A stretch of DNA of 64,000 nucleotides from Saposhnikovia divaricata (GCA_036435485.1 CM071597.1:170296147-170360146); one strand, 5' to 3'; shown: positions 22,669 through 34,371, numbered from the stretch's first letter. Numbers and translations: made by a program. Notes: generated from the sequence alone by a model not told the origin.

Positions 22669-25600
22669 ATGAATTGGATTTTATTGCCTAAATTCTGTGA
22701 AGAATATAGTAATGGGGTAAAAGCATTTGTTTTGAATGGTTTTGCTCACTTTGGCATAGGAGATGAATTAAAATGCCCCTGCAAGGACTGCGGTAATCGG
22801 TTTTGGCAGTCCAGAGGTGATGTATTTGATCATCTCATTTTTAAGGGTCCGTATCCATCACTTGTAGATTGGATATATGACATTTCAACCGACAAGTACA
22901 AAACTGTAGGTAGTAATAAGGTGGATTCTGATAGAGGTTTTGGTTTAGGAGAGGATTTTGATGAGATGATAAATAACACGTACAAAAACAAGCATGATAC
23001 AAATGGAATGACTAGTGAAACCAGATCGTTTTATCAGCGTGTAGAGGAGGGAAAACAACCTTTATATCCGGGGTCCAAACTGTTTACGCGTTTAAGTTTT
23101 ATTGTCAGACTTTATGAATTGAAGTGTACCCTTGGATTCACCGAAGCTGCCTTCAGTGGTATGCTAGAGTTGGTGAAGGAGGCCTTCCCTGAGGCCAATT
23201 TGCCTTCATCTTTTAGAATAGCCAAAAAAATGATCACAGACTTAGGGCTTAATTACGAAAAGATACATGCATGTCCTAATGACTGCATGTTATATTGGGC
23301 TGAAGATAAAAATGAAAATGATTGCAAAGTTTGTGGAATTTCAAGATGGAAGGAATCAGAAATTGGTCATAACAATACTGTTGATTATGACCAGGAAGTA
23401 AAGCGTAAGATCCCAGCAAAAGTAATGAGGTACTTCCCGTTGAAACCAAGGCTACAAAGGCTGTTCATGTGTAAAGAGTACTCTGAACTCATGACATGGC
23501 ATTCAGTGGGATGAACAAAAGATGGCATGTTAAGGCATCCCGCGGATGCCGAAGGTTGGAAGTCAATGGATGAGAAACATCCAAATTTTGCGCGAGAAAT
23601 TAGAAATGTTAGGTTAGGCTTAGCCGCTGATGGGTTTAATCCGTACCGGTCAATGAATATATCCCACAGCACATGGCCTATTGTTCTTGTTAATTACAAT
23701 CTGCCCCCTTCTTTGATTATGAAACCGGAGAATTTGATTTTATCAACCATAATCCCTGGTCCTGTATACCCTGGTAATGAGATAGATGTGTACATGCAGC
23801 CCCTAATTTCCGAGTTAAAAGAACTGTGGGGTGTAGGTATAGAAACTTATGATGCATTTAATCGAAACACATTTACATTACGTGCGAGTCTTCTATGGAC
23901 CATAAGTGATTTTCCCGGGTATGCAGTCTTATCAGGTTGGAGCACAAAGGGTAAGTTAGGCTGTCCAGTATGCCACTACTGCACTTCCTCGACCTATCTA
24001 AAACATAGTCGCAAAGTCTGTTACATGAACCATAGAAAATTCCTTCCTCCCGAGCACGAGCTTAGGTCTGATAAGAAAATATTCAACGGTGAAATTGAAA
24101 CTGGTCTTTGTCCTCCTCCATTATCTGGAGAAGACATCGAAGAGTTGTTATGTGGATATCAAAATAATTTTGGGAAGGGGAAAAAAAGTAAAAAAGCTGC
24201 CGACTGTCCATGGAAAAAGAAGTCGATATTTTTCGAATTACCATATTGGAGTGGTAATTTAATCAGACATAATCTCGATGTCATGCACATTGAGAAAAAT
24301 GTATGTGACAAAATATTAGGGACTTTACTAAATATGGGGGGAAAAACGAAAGATCACCTAAACGCTCGCCTAGATTTACAAGAAATGGGCATTCGCAAGG
24401 TTCTGCATCCCGTAACTGCAGACAACATTCATTATGAGTACAATCCGGCTAGTTTTGACATGACAAAAATAGAAAAGAAGAACTTCTGTTCAGTGCTTAA
24501 GAATGCTAGACTACCATATGGTTCCGCGTCTAATATTAGCCGTTGTGTGCACGTAGAAGAAAGAAAAGTGTTTGGCTATAAAAGCCACGATGCACATTTT
24601 ATACTTCAATATTTGCTCCAGTTTGCTGCTATAAAGACCTTAAAACCAGAGGTTGCAATTCCCTTGATAAGGCTAGGTGCATTTTTCAGAGGCATATGTG
24701 GTAAAGTGATTAATCTGGAGGATGTGCAAAAACTACAAGAAGAGATCATTGAAATATTATGCGAACTTGAAACGATCTTTCCACCGGCCTTTTTTGATAT
24801 TATGGTCCATCTGCCAGTACACTTGTGTAAAGAAGTCGAATTTGGAGGACCAGTACATCTCAGATGGATGTTCGGAATCGAAAGATACTTGTGTAGATTA
24901 AAGTCCTATGTGCGTAACAGGAGCAAACCAGAAGGAAGCATGGCTGAAGGGTACTTAGTTGAAGAGTGCTTAACATTTTGCTCCAGATTTTTAAATGATG
25001 ATGTGAAGAAAGAAAAAGAGGAGCTTTCATATCCCATTGGTTCCAGGAGAAACAAGGATGGCAAGCCTGTAGCTTTGGTAGATAAAATATGGACTGATGT
25101 CCATCGCTACATACTCTTTAACTGTGGGAATGAAGAAATTGAGGAGTTAATTGAGTAAGTCTTTTTTATCAATTTCTTCTACAGTTTAGAGTATATTCTA
25201 GTATCAAATATGTAGTATGATAATTATATTCATTTTTCTTAAATTTCAGAGAGCATCGTAGTTTGTATGATAATGGAAAATTGAAGAGGTACAGAAGTGT
25301 AAGATCACACACTAAAGACTTCCACATCTGGTTGAAGGAGGTGGTTGCCAAAAAAAAGGAATGTTCAGTGGAGTTGTTGTATTTCGCGAAGGGACCTCTA
25401 CCTGCAGCGAAGAAGTATACTGGTTACGTCATAAATGGTTTTCGATTTCATACAAGGAAAAGAGATATGCGGTGCACGACACAAAACAGTGGTGTCTTCT
25501 TAACAGCCCTTACTACCAGCTTTGCAAGTTCCAAAGATCAAAATCCGGTAGTTGGTGAAGTTAGTTACTATGGTGCAATTGAAGAGATTATTGAAGTCGA

Positions 25601-26000
25601 TTATTGGGGAGCCTTGGCTGTAGTCTTATTCAAATGTCGTTGGTACCAAAAGGATAAGGACTTCTGTGGTCTAACAAGGGTTAATTTTAATAAATTACAT
25701 CACAAAAATGACCCCTTTGTTCTAGCTACACAAGTAGAACAAGTATTTTATATTCAGGATTGTACTGAACATAATTTGTACTATGTTGTCAAAAAATCGC
25801 CAAGTGAGTATGTCGATAAAGAACTTGAAAGCGATGCCCTTGAAGAAGTTTCAGGACCTACAATGCATGAGACAAACGTAAAACTTAACTTGGAAAATCA
25901 GTCTGATGATGTTATGTGGTACAGAGATGACCTTCCGATGCAACAAGTTCGTGTTACACCACTTGAACACGCAGAATCTGATGAAGAATACTCCGAATGA
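22669..26000 (+). pseudogene. TNP2-type CACTA transposase with one premature TGA
   Basis: This is the catalytic transposase of the element. The first exon starts at ATG 22669, just after a likely leader-intron acceptor (TTTCTTTAG), and ends at 25154. A 95-bp GTAAGT..TTTCAG intron follows, and exon 2 runs from 25250 to the stop at 26000, giving 1,079 codons, normal for TNP2. Domains in order: Transpos_assoc (residues ~1-75), Transposase_21/TNP2 (~250-560, with GLAADGFNPY, GPVYPGNEIDVY and CPVCHYC), DUF4218 (~700-790, with VHLPVHLCKEVEFGGPVHLRW) and DUF4216 in exon 2 (GYVINGFRFHTRKRD). A single TGA at codon 282 (23512-23514) breaks it. CGA-to-TGA at a CpG would explain the change. Confidence 0.9.
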
Positions 26001-26268
26001 ATGGAGTCGATGAATTCTAATAGTTTTATTTATTTAGTTAAATTTTTCTCTGTGTTCACTTGTCAGAATATTCAACAATGTTTGTAATATATTTATCTCT
26101 ATGTTTACTTGTAGTATGGAACTAAATTCAGCAATGATTGTAATATATTTTCTTGTCAGTCATTTAATTTTACTTGCTCATTTCTTGCGTTACTTGAATT
26201 TGTTTATATTTTCTTTTTTTAGTTGACGTAATGGCCTAACTAGTTGCATCTACGTGTTTAATTTCAGG

Positions 26269-29200
26269 ATGGCAGACATATTCTTTCAGCTCAGGTTGCA
26301 TCACAAGGGACAGTTCCTGAAAACCAAGTACCAATGTGGTACTTGTATTAAAATTCCTGATGTGATGGAGAGTGATAGGTTTTCCTACTCTGTTATTATG
26401 GAGTATGTAAAAGACGTAGCCGGATACACCGAAATAGGAGGAATTTATGCCAAGAAGGTAGGAGGTGGCTGGAGGCTAATAAGTAATGATGCAGATGTTA
26501 CCGATCTTGTGAACGGGTTAAAAGAAGGTTCTACGTTAGACCTTTATATCGACACAGTCGTGGACAAGGCGATAGAGCCTGTGAAGCAGCTACAGCCACA
26601 TGTACAAATAAGGCCAAGGACGAGTTTTTTTGAAGGTAACATATTATTAGAAAGATCATTTTTTGATTAGATATTGACTTCACATTCTTGTGCCTTAAAT
26701 ATATTTTGACCTTGCCCTGTTTTGTGATAATATTATTGTAGGTGAAGATTTGCAAGTGAAACGGAAGTATGTCACACTACAGGCCCTTCAGCAAGAACAA
26801 AGGGATAAAAAGAAAACAAGTCAGGGAACTGGTGGAAATGATAAGTGTGTGTCAAAAGTTGACGAGGTTCAGGGAAATAAAAAAAAAATGGATGAAAAGG
26901 TGACGCGCATTGAAGAACAAAAGAGCAAGGATCAACCTGCACCTACTCTCAGAACAGGAAATCCTAATGTTAAAAAAAAGAAAACGCTTGAAGAGGAATG
27001 GGCAACTTGTAATAGGCCCTATGTTTCCGGACATGACAGCTCCTCAAGCAGTGAAGATGATGGATATCATAGGAAGGACAAGGAAGTGGCTAAGTCAGCC
27101 ACCGAAATTGGTGGAAATTTTGTAACTGATAAAGGGGTAATATTTTATGCTTGTAATGCTGTTTGTCTATCTGATTTTTTTATTATTGTAATCATCCTTT
27201 TTTTAATTTTTTATAATTTGCAACTGTACTTTATGTCAAGGTTAACAAGTGGGAAGAAGATAGAAAGAAGAGAATCTTGGAAAACCAGAAGCGCGTTCAA
27301 GAACTCGGGCTGAAGCATCTTGCATCTGGTCTTGCATCTGGAAATTTAAAAAAGAAGAAAAAGCAATTAACCAATGACAAATCATCCGGAGAAGAGAATG
27401 ATGGAGAGTATGTGTGTGGAGATGATATACTTCCAACTAGTGAGGATGATCGAGAACCGGATGCCCCCAAGAAGGTACATTATTACTTGTCTTGCATCTT
27501 GAATCGTAAAAATTATTAAAAATCAAAAAAAATTCATAAATTGTAAATATATTTCTGTATCGGTAGAACTCAAATACGATCTGTTTAATAACTTAATTTT
27601 ATTTAATTAGAGGAAAAAGAAGGCTGAAAAGACAAAACCGGGAAGCGGGCCAAGAACTCGTTCAAAATCTACATATGCTTCTGTTGGTCGTTTGGTATAT
27701 TTTTATTTACAGTTTCATTATATGCATTTTAAATTTGTCCCAGCAGATATTTGACATTTTCAATCAAAATGTGACATTTTCTTACAAGGTTGCTGATGAA
27801 GAAATTTTACCACCTCCGCCGCCTATCCCAACTGATATTGAACAATTCAAGCAACTGAGAAGGGCTGACACTAATGCTATTGGTTCAATGACGTCATACC
27901 TGGAAATGCAAAAACGCAAAAGGGATCAGAAAGCAGCTGAGAAATCAGTGCTAAATGATTCAAATCATGTGAATGAGGTGAATGGTGAAACAATTATTGA
28001 AAATCCAGCTGTTAATATGCTTACTCTTGCAGCAGGTATGTCTTTTCACACATACGTAGAGGGAAAATAACTATCAATCATTATGCAACTTATCTGTTTG
28101 TTTATGTATTTTAACAGATGAGCCTAAAACCAAACGGAAGAGAGGGCCTACAAAAATGAATGCTGTTTTTACAAGGAGACTAGAAGACAGACCAACTTTG
28201 ACATTAAATCATAAATTACAGCCCGTTGCTGAAAACTCCAAAATTAGAGCTGAATTTAGTAGTTTCCTGGGGGCAATAGCTAGAGAATGTGTGCCACTAG
28301 ATCATGTTAGTTGGCTTGCTGTTCCTGAAGAAGAAAAAAATGGGTTGTGGGAATTTATCAAGGTAAAAAATCAACTCGTATTTTCCAAAACTTGTATATT
28401 TTATTGTGATAACTATATCACTTCTTGATATTTTTGTACTTCTTGATATTTTTGTAGACAAAGTACATCATTCCCGAGGAAGCAAAAGACTATGTGTTCA
28501 GGAGTATTTGTGAAACATGGAGAGTGTACAAGAGTCGATTCAAGACACGGTATTATTCAAAATACAAAACTGACGAGGAACGTATAAAAAACAGATCTCC
28601 GAGGGTTCCATTGGAACAGTTCAAGACGTTGCTGCAGTATTGGGGTGACGAAGATGTGCAAAAAAAAGCTGAGACAAATGCAAATAACCGCCGACAAGTT
28701 AAAGACATGCACAATGCCGGTCGTACTACCTTTGCGCAGATCCGTAATGATATGGTATGTCATTAACTGATCTTATAAATTGTGCTTTAGAATGCATAAT
28801 GTATTATGTTAATACTGATTAATTACTAACATATATAATTTATTTTTCCTTGTTTCACTCTATATAATTTGTGCTAGAAAAAGAAGAAGTCAACCCTTGG
28901 AACACCCACAAAAAAAGAATTATACCCTAAAACCCGCAAGGGTCTTGAAAATCTGGTAAAAATACTACTTTTTGGATAATTTTATGATGTTTTATTTGCA
29001 TTTTGGAAAATGTTGATGGTTCCCATTTCTGTTAGGAAAATGTTGATGGTTCCGAGGATGAAACAGTCCATGGAGGTCTGGAAGTTGATTTTGCAGCACA
29101 TGGCCCAAACTGGCTTGATGGCAGGACAGGCTTAACTAGGAGGACTAGGAATAAGCGAGCAAAGCAGGGCAAAAATTCTGAAGAACTGGCCAAGATACGA

Positions 29201-29368
29201 GAGGAACTTGCTGCTGAAATGGAGGATAAAATGAACCAGAAATTGAAGAGTATTCTTACAGAAATTGCTCAACAAAATCCTGCTTTGAAGATCAATGTTG
29301 ATGAACTGTGTAAAAGTTCCGCGGAGGATGGAAATTATTCTGATGGTGAAGACGGAGATGATGTTTAA
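26269..29368 (+). CDS. TNP1/TNPA-like CACTA protein (PB1-like N-terminus, Transposase_24), 9 exons
   Basis: This is the second gene of the CACTA element, presumed to bind subterminal repeats and assist transposition. Proposed exons: 26269-26635, 26742-27136, 27241-27474, 27611-27694, 27789-28035, 28118-28362, 28458-28754, 28878-28955, 29036-29368. All introns are GT-AG, every junction keeps frame, and the sum is 2,280 bp (759 residues). Exon 1 is a PB1-like domain (MADIFFQLRLHHKGQFLKTK). A Lys/Glu-rich acidic middle follows. Exons 6-7 hold the Transposase_24 (En/Spm, Ptta) region (LWEFIK, then YVFRSICETWRVYKSRF and QFKTLLQYWGDEDVQKKAE). The C-terminus is a coiled coil (EELAKIREELAAEMEDKMNQK). 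No defect was seen. The splice model is by eye. Confidence 0.8.
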
Positions 29369-29968
29369 ACTTGGCATCTAGTTATATTTACTTTATGCAT
29401 TTCTAATATTTTGGTCCTTTGTTTACGACGTAGCTAGACTCTTGTACTACGTAGCGTTCTATTTTGTATTTTGGTACTTATGGTTGGTAGAACGATGGTT
29501 AACCATTCTGTTGAAAACTGTTGACTTTGGGTTGGTTGAAATGAAATACCATTTAATGGTGGCTTTCTATATAAACGAAAAGGTCATGTCCATTTTTTCT
29601 TAAATAAAAGCATTGCTATAGCCTCCAAAATAGTTGCCATATACTGTCATTTTTAACTAAAAACGTTGCCACTGCCCTTTAATACGTTGCCACTGCCCTT
29701 TAAAACGTTGCCATTGCCTATATATAACTAAAAAAAGATCCAAAGCAGGGTTATCAAATCCTATGGCAATGTTTTTAAAACGTTGCTACAGACCAAAAAC
29801 CGTTGCTATAGGGCTTTATTGCAATGAATTATTGGCGTTGCTATATGGTACTAAAAGCATTGCTATAGGCGCCTATTGCAACCCAACCTAAGTTCACGGC
29901 CAATTTTCCCAAAAACATTGCCATAGATACTATGGCAACGGATTTGGTGCCTATAGCAATGATTTTTA

Positions 29969-29999
29969 GTGGTTGCTATAGGCGTTTTATGGTGTAGTG
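29969..29999 (-). repeat. Right TIR of CACTA family A
   Basis: Perfect inverted match to the left TIR. The sequence just inside (29600-29968) carries repeated 'gttgctatagg' and 'gttgccactgccc' motifs, probable binding sites for the TNPA-like protein. Confidence 0.95.
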
Positions 30000-30002
30000 C
30001 AT

Positions 30003-31050
30003 TAAACAAACGTGCAACCCCAATTGAAGCATTCAGTGAAATGGAACAACTATTGTTCTGAATCAAAAAGGAAAAACCAATCTTGTCCAAACAAGAAACG
30101 GAAATAATGTTTTTGCAAATCGCAGGCACGTAAAAACAACTCTCAAGTTCTAAAATGAGGCCTGTGGGCAACGATAAATGATAAGTCCCTACAACTAAAC
30201 CAGCAACCTTTGTTCCATTTCCAACACGTAGGTCGACTTCTCCTTTTGCCAAATCTCTACTCCTTCGCAATTCATGCACATTTATACAAATGTGAGAACC
30301 ACATCCGGTATCTAATACCCATGATGTAGAAGGAGATAAATTGACTTCTATAACATAAATACCTGACTCAGAAATCTGAACAGCCATTAGTTTCTTCAGA
30401 TCCTCCAAAAAAGCTTGACAGTTTCTCTTTCAATGACCCGACTTCTTGCAATAGTGACAATCACCCTTTGCTTTTTGAACACCACCTTTAGGATTTAAAT
30501 CCTTCTTTGTCGCGGGTTTTGGACTAGCAGATTTAGATCCAATCTTCTTCTTGCCTTCCCATTTACCCTTTCCTTTGGCATTCCCCTTGTTGACCATCAT
30601 TATGGGTGCAGAGGATGGCTTCTGATTGTTGGTCTCAGCAGTTTTCAACATAGCCAACAATTCGGTGGTGTTCTTGTCTATCTTATTCATGTTGTAATTC
30701 ATTACAAACTAAGCATAGCTGTTGTTCAAAAATTGCAAGATTAGATCTATCTGGGTTTTCGGACTAATCGCGAAACCCAGAGTAGCAAGGTACTCCATAT
30801 ATCCAATCATCTTTAGAACATGCGGTGCTACCAGATCACGTCCATCCTGTTTACACGCATACAAGGCCTTGCTTGTATCAAACCTCTCTTGACGAGCCTG
30901 ACCTTCAAACATACGTTTATGGTGCTCGATCATGATATAAGAATCAAAATTCTCATGCTATTTCTGCAGCTCAGGACTTATAGTCGCAAGCATTAAACAG
31001 GTGACATTGGTGTCATCATCCAAATGCCTCTGAAACCTTAAGCTTAAACC
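30003..31050 (-). pseudogene. gag: copia gag and protease (broken, 5'-truncated)
   Basis: The minus strand contains a gag segment (HHKRMFEGQARQERFDTSKAL), a zinc knuckle CHYCKKSGH-stop-KRNC at 30405-30455, and a protease with WVLDTGCGSHI, whose DTG is the expected active-site triplet. In the knuckle the residue normally Trp is TGA. Another stop (TAG) falls in ..NSYA-stop-FVMNYNMNK at 30706-30708. Both can be explained by G-to-A or C-to-T changes. Gag is cut off before its N-terminus. Confidence 0.8.
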
Positions 31051-31721
31051 CAAATCTGCCAGCCCTAATTGAAGTCTTGAAGCTCTAATCGAACCTTATT
31101 GAAGTCTTGAAGCTCTAATAGAACCTCCATGCCTGAATCCCCAATTGAAGCATTACTCCCTAAATGCGTTTTGAGAGTGAGGCTGTGAGTTTGAGAGTGA
31201 GCGGTTGTGAGTTTGCTCTAATCCATAATAGCTCCTTTTTGTTGGTCTTTGCTTTGACTTTGGACAATAATTGTCTAGGCCATAGAATTTTTCGCTCTAC
31301 CATTTCATCGACATGGGTGCCTTTTTTGCAAGCTGTGTTTTTTTTGCAAGATTTGTAATTATTTCATTTTTGAAAAAATAATTACAAAAAAATTTCAATT
31401 TAAAAATTCAAAAAAATCATCATTTTCATTCCTATTTAATTTAATATTTTTGATATAATAAATAAATTCATTTTATAATTGTTTTTTACTTTTTATGTTA
31501 AATTTTATCTATTGTAAATTATTTTTAATACATATATACAATTTCTTAATCAAAAAACGTAAAAGTTTTAAATTTGTTAATTTTAAAATTATTGAAAAAT
31601 TCATTACTTTACAAAAAAATACCATTCACTCCAACTCAAATTCCAAAAAAATAATTAAATCATTTTTTAAGAATTTTAATCACTTTATTTAATTTATTTT
31701 TTAATTAATATATACAACATC
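31051..31721. other. Noncoding, AT-rich, with a short tandem repeat
   Basis: Two copies of a 27-bp unit (core 'attgaagtcttgaagctctaat') occur at 31066-31120. The rest (31360-31720) is very AT-rich with no recognisable feature. The 5' end of the copia element was lost at or near this junction. Confidence 0.5.
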
Positions 31722-32229
31722 CACTACAAGAAATGTGGCAATAGACGACACGTATCAGACAACACCCATGGAAAAAAGTGTTGCCCGAAATGATCAGACA
31801 ACTGTTATTTTCCTACTCGAAAAAGTATTGTGTAATCCAACATTCACACAATGGGCCAAAATCGTTGTGTTATAAATCTTACCACACAAGCATTTCTTGA
31901 CCAGGGGTGTTGTGTAAATGCATAATTATTTTTAAGATTAGACAAGCGTTAGCAAATAAGTGTTGTGTGAATGCCTGCAAAACAATATCCCGAAAAACCG
32001 TTGTTGTATTCAGACAAGTGTTTTTAGGTCTGTTGTCTAAGTAGCAGTCATACAATATGTTATCCATAGTGTTGTGTGACAGTGAACCAACACACAACAT
32101 TTTTTTAGAAATATTATGTGAATGAAGCATTGACAATACTTCGTAAAAAGTATTGTTAGAATGAGACAAGTGGTTATTTTCACACAATAGTTTAGTTTTA
32201 CTAGGACTATATATTTTACTTATAGACAA
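31722..32229. repeat. Left subterminal region of Pack-CACTA 1 ('a' end)
   Basis: It is closely similar, inverted, to 47210-47616 of Pack-CACTA 2. It is rich in short 'ttgtgtgaatg'/'acaacac' motifs in both orientations, typical of CACTA transposase-binding regions. Confidence 0.85.
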
Positions 32230-32339
32230 TGATTTTACAATTTTTATACAATGGTCAACTCTTTATGGTACAATGGTTTCTTGAAGCATGTCCTGAAACA
32301 TTCCATTATTTGATGATATTTTCCACGAGTGTTTGTAAA

Positions 32340-32455
32340 AGATGATAACATTGGCTAATGATAAATGAAACAACACTTTTATTTACAACAAAAATTAGAA
32401 TTTATACAGTACTAACAACTAACCAATATTCATAACAAAAACTACCAATCAATAT
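32340..32455 (-). terminator. Shared 3' cassette, copy 1 (poly(A) signal at 32378-32383)
   Basis: This segment reads on the minus strand as the 3' UTR after the aminotransferase exons. It has GTAAATAAAAG with a canonical AATAAA. The same sequence recurs at 39714-39838 (plus strand, after the E2 exons) and 41568-41672 (minus strand, in Pack-CACTA 2), always with the same polarity relative to captured exons. Confidence 0.65.
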
Positions 32456-32508
32456 TCATCGCTACAAAGTTACTAACGGTACCAATTCCAAACAAAGTTC
32501 CACTACCA

Positions 32509-33370
32509 TCATCTAAAACTGGACTCCATACGGGATAATCTAGACAATCTCTCGGTCAAGATCTTGAATTTGTAGCTGGTATCAAGCATGCTGATCCTCA
32601 CATACTTGGAGCTAGCCCCGAAGTGCTTTCCGGCTCTGGTCAGTATATTGTGGCTCTTCAAGAAACTTGCACAATCATCTACTGGTTCTTGCTCACATTT
32701 CAGCCATGCAAAAGCTACAACAAAAAATTTTAGTTTAGATTTGCATTATTAACTAACAAAATAAAGGCCAGTTAGCGTAAATGCATGGGACAGTAGTTAC
32801 CAGGCTGTGGCTCAAAAGTTTTCCCACTGAATGTGCACGTATCAGGTGGCAACTGAATTTTGTACTGTTATCTATTGCTGCTCTAAGTTCCTTCCACCTC
32901 TTTACCAGGAAGCTATAACTTAATTGAAGAATCTTTCGTACTCGTTAACATTGCCAATGGAATCGTAGTCGTCGGACACAGCTTTCAAAATCCTTGCTGC
33001 TCGGATCTGTGAATCTTTCGACACACCAATGGTGCTGATCTCCATATATTTAGTCATCTTCTTGGCAATTTCGGGATATTTAACAAGTGCCCACCTACAA
33101 TGTAATGATAGCCGAGATATTAGCTCTGAACAGATTCATAATTATGTATCATACTTAATTTGCATTATGTATTTGTAGCTCAATTGCCTCTGTTAACAGC
33201 TTAATAAGCATGGATATAATCGTAAGATTAGGATGAGCAGCTTACCCTATCCGACTCCTAGCATGGCCAGTACTTTTGGAGATCGTAAAAAGCATGATAT
33301 CTTCATCTGCTTGATGAGTGATTGGAGCATACTGAGGATCATGAATTTGTATTCCTTTTTCTCCAAGTCC
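32509..33370 (-). pseudogene. Captured tryptophan aminotransferase-related (TAR/alliinase C) exons
   Basis: Three minus-strand exons code for the C-terminal half of a TAA1/TAR-type PLP enzyme of auxin synthesis. The first, ending at 33246, gives HDPQYAPITHQADEDIM and SKSTGHARSRIG. The second, 33094-32801, gives WALVKYPEIAKKMTKYMEIS and TIGVSKDSQIRAARILKAVS. The third, 32714-32509, gives AFAWLKCEQEPVDDC and ASSKYVRISMLD up to a stop. Splice sites are retained and the first two exons join in frame as ..RIG|WALVK. Exon 2 carries a frameshift and stops (after NEYERFFN). SKSTGHARSR includes the PLP-lysine neighbourhood. A complete enzyme cannot be made. Confidence 0.8.
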
Positions 33371-33933
33371 AGAAGAAAAAATGTACCATTATTCTACCAG
33401 AAAAAAAATTTATTTCTGACAAGTTAAATTAAATGTGCTGTCATTTAACATGCTACTTCCCTTAATTATTCTAACCACCTCTCGTACTCTCAATCTTTCC
33501 AAGTAAATATATACAATAAGAACACTATAACACCATAATCCACCCATTCACGGAAGTCCGTAGGAAATAGCCACTTTAACCAACATTGCATCAGAAAAAT
33601 ATCAATCTACTTATTCTTAAACTGGGCAAAACTAAAGTTGATCCGGTGCATTCTACTTCTAACCAATAATAATACATAAACAATGTTAAATTCAGAATGA
33701 TCATCAAGAACTAGATAGATGTTAAATCGAATGAACATATGAATTATGATGTTTATCAATAGCCTATCAGGCAGTGCGTTTACAGTATATATAATTCTAA
33801 ATACTGAGGCCAGTACTAAGCCAGATCATGAATAATTTACACACAAGTCCAGCTTTTTCCCAATTCTGCCTCTAGACGTATCAAACCAGCTATCTGAAAT
33901 AGGAAGAATAGCATCAAATCAGAAAATACATAC

Positions 33934-34037
33934 CGCGAGATACTCCTTCACTTTATCAGCATGAGGGAATGAGTACTCTGTCTCCAGGGCAATTGCCAAC
34001 ACATAAGAAAAGGGCCTGATACCAAGCTTCTCAAGTA
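33934..34037 (-). pseudogene. Captured ribosomal protein P0 (uL10) exon with internal deletion
   Basis: One minus-strand exon with AG and GT borders reads LEKLGIRPFSY then VLAIALETEYSFPHADKVKE. In P0 these two motifs are far apart, so about 80 residues between them are missing and the two parts are fused in frame. It lies upstream of the aminotransferase exons in the same orientation. Confidence 0.75.
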
Positions 34038-34163
34038 CTTAATGTAATAGAAAACTGAGAATGGTAAAAAAAAAATAGAGCCAGTTTATTGTTTAATCTC
34101 AGTGTTTTGTGAAAATGATATTCTACACTGGAAATTTAGGAAACAAGGGAAAATGGAACTCAC

Positions 34164-34371
34164 TTCTCCCCAATATTCTTATACTTGTCAGCATCAAGAT
34201 TAACAATAACTACATCTTCCTCCATGTGAAAGGCAGCTGCAACCTTTTCATAAATCTACAAAATAGATGGTAAATTCAGCAATTAAAATAAAAAAAGGCT
34301 GAATTTGGTCAATAGAACATTCAAGTACTTACAGGAGCACAAAACTTTCTTGCACAAACATAGCACTTAGA
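34164..34371 (-). pseudogene. Captured protein disulfide isomerase-like exons
   Basis: Exon 34255-34164 gives IYEKVAAAFHMEEDVV and NLDADKYKNIGEK, the sequence just after the CGHCKKLAP active site in PDIL2-type thioredoxin domains. The preceding piece, ending with a GTAAGT donor at 34333, reads TGC AAG AAA .. GCT CCT with a small insertion, matching the CKK..AP end of that active site. The upstream 5' leader (34380-34560) contains AGGGTTCATC and CT tracts on the minus strand. It is the first unit of the leftward cargo group. Confidence 0.75.

Larger units (their letters stand above)
21828..29999 (+). mobile_element. CACTA element (family A), near-intact, 8172 bp
   Basis: Both ends carry a perfect 31-bp terminal inverted repeat beginning CACTACACCATAAAACG, flanked by the 3-bp duplication CAT (21825-21827 and 30000-30002). 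Subterminal regions hold many 'ttgctatag'-type repeats. Inside are two genes on one strand in normal En/Spm order: a TNP2-type transposase and a TNP1/TNPA-like DNA-binding protein. Perfect TIRs, an intact TSD and nearly open genes point to recent insertion. It interrupts the copia element. If the stop in TNP2 is real, this copy is not autonomous but could still be mobilised. Confidence 0.95.
17686..31050 (-). mobile_element. Ty1-copia element, minus strand, split by a CACTA insertion and 5'-truncated
   Basis: Reading right to left, the minus strand has gag, zinc knuckle, protease, integrase, reverse transcriptase and RNase H, which is copia order, then a polypurine tract (AAGTGGGAGAT at 19080-19090) and a 3' LTR. 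An 8.17-kb CACTA element sits between 21828 and 29999. Removing it and one TSD copy rejoins the frame around LFNGLYVLDLD. The element stops inside gag near 31050 with no 5' LTR or primer site, so its 5' end is lost. Several stops make it non-functional. The LTR is long (1.39 kb), and linker motifs such as YYGFLLTQSG suit the Tork/Angela side of copia. Confidence 0.85.

Noticed and set aside
23512..23514. Programmed read-through or selenocysteine at the TNP2 TGA
   Set aside because: No such mechanism is known for CACTA transposases in plants; a CpG transition is a simpler explanation.
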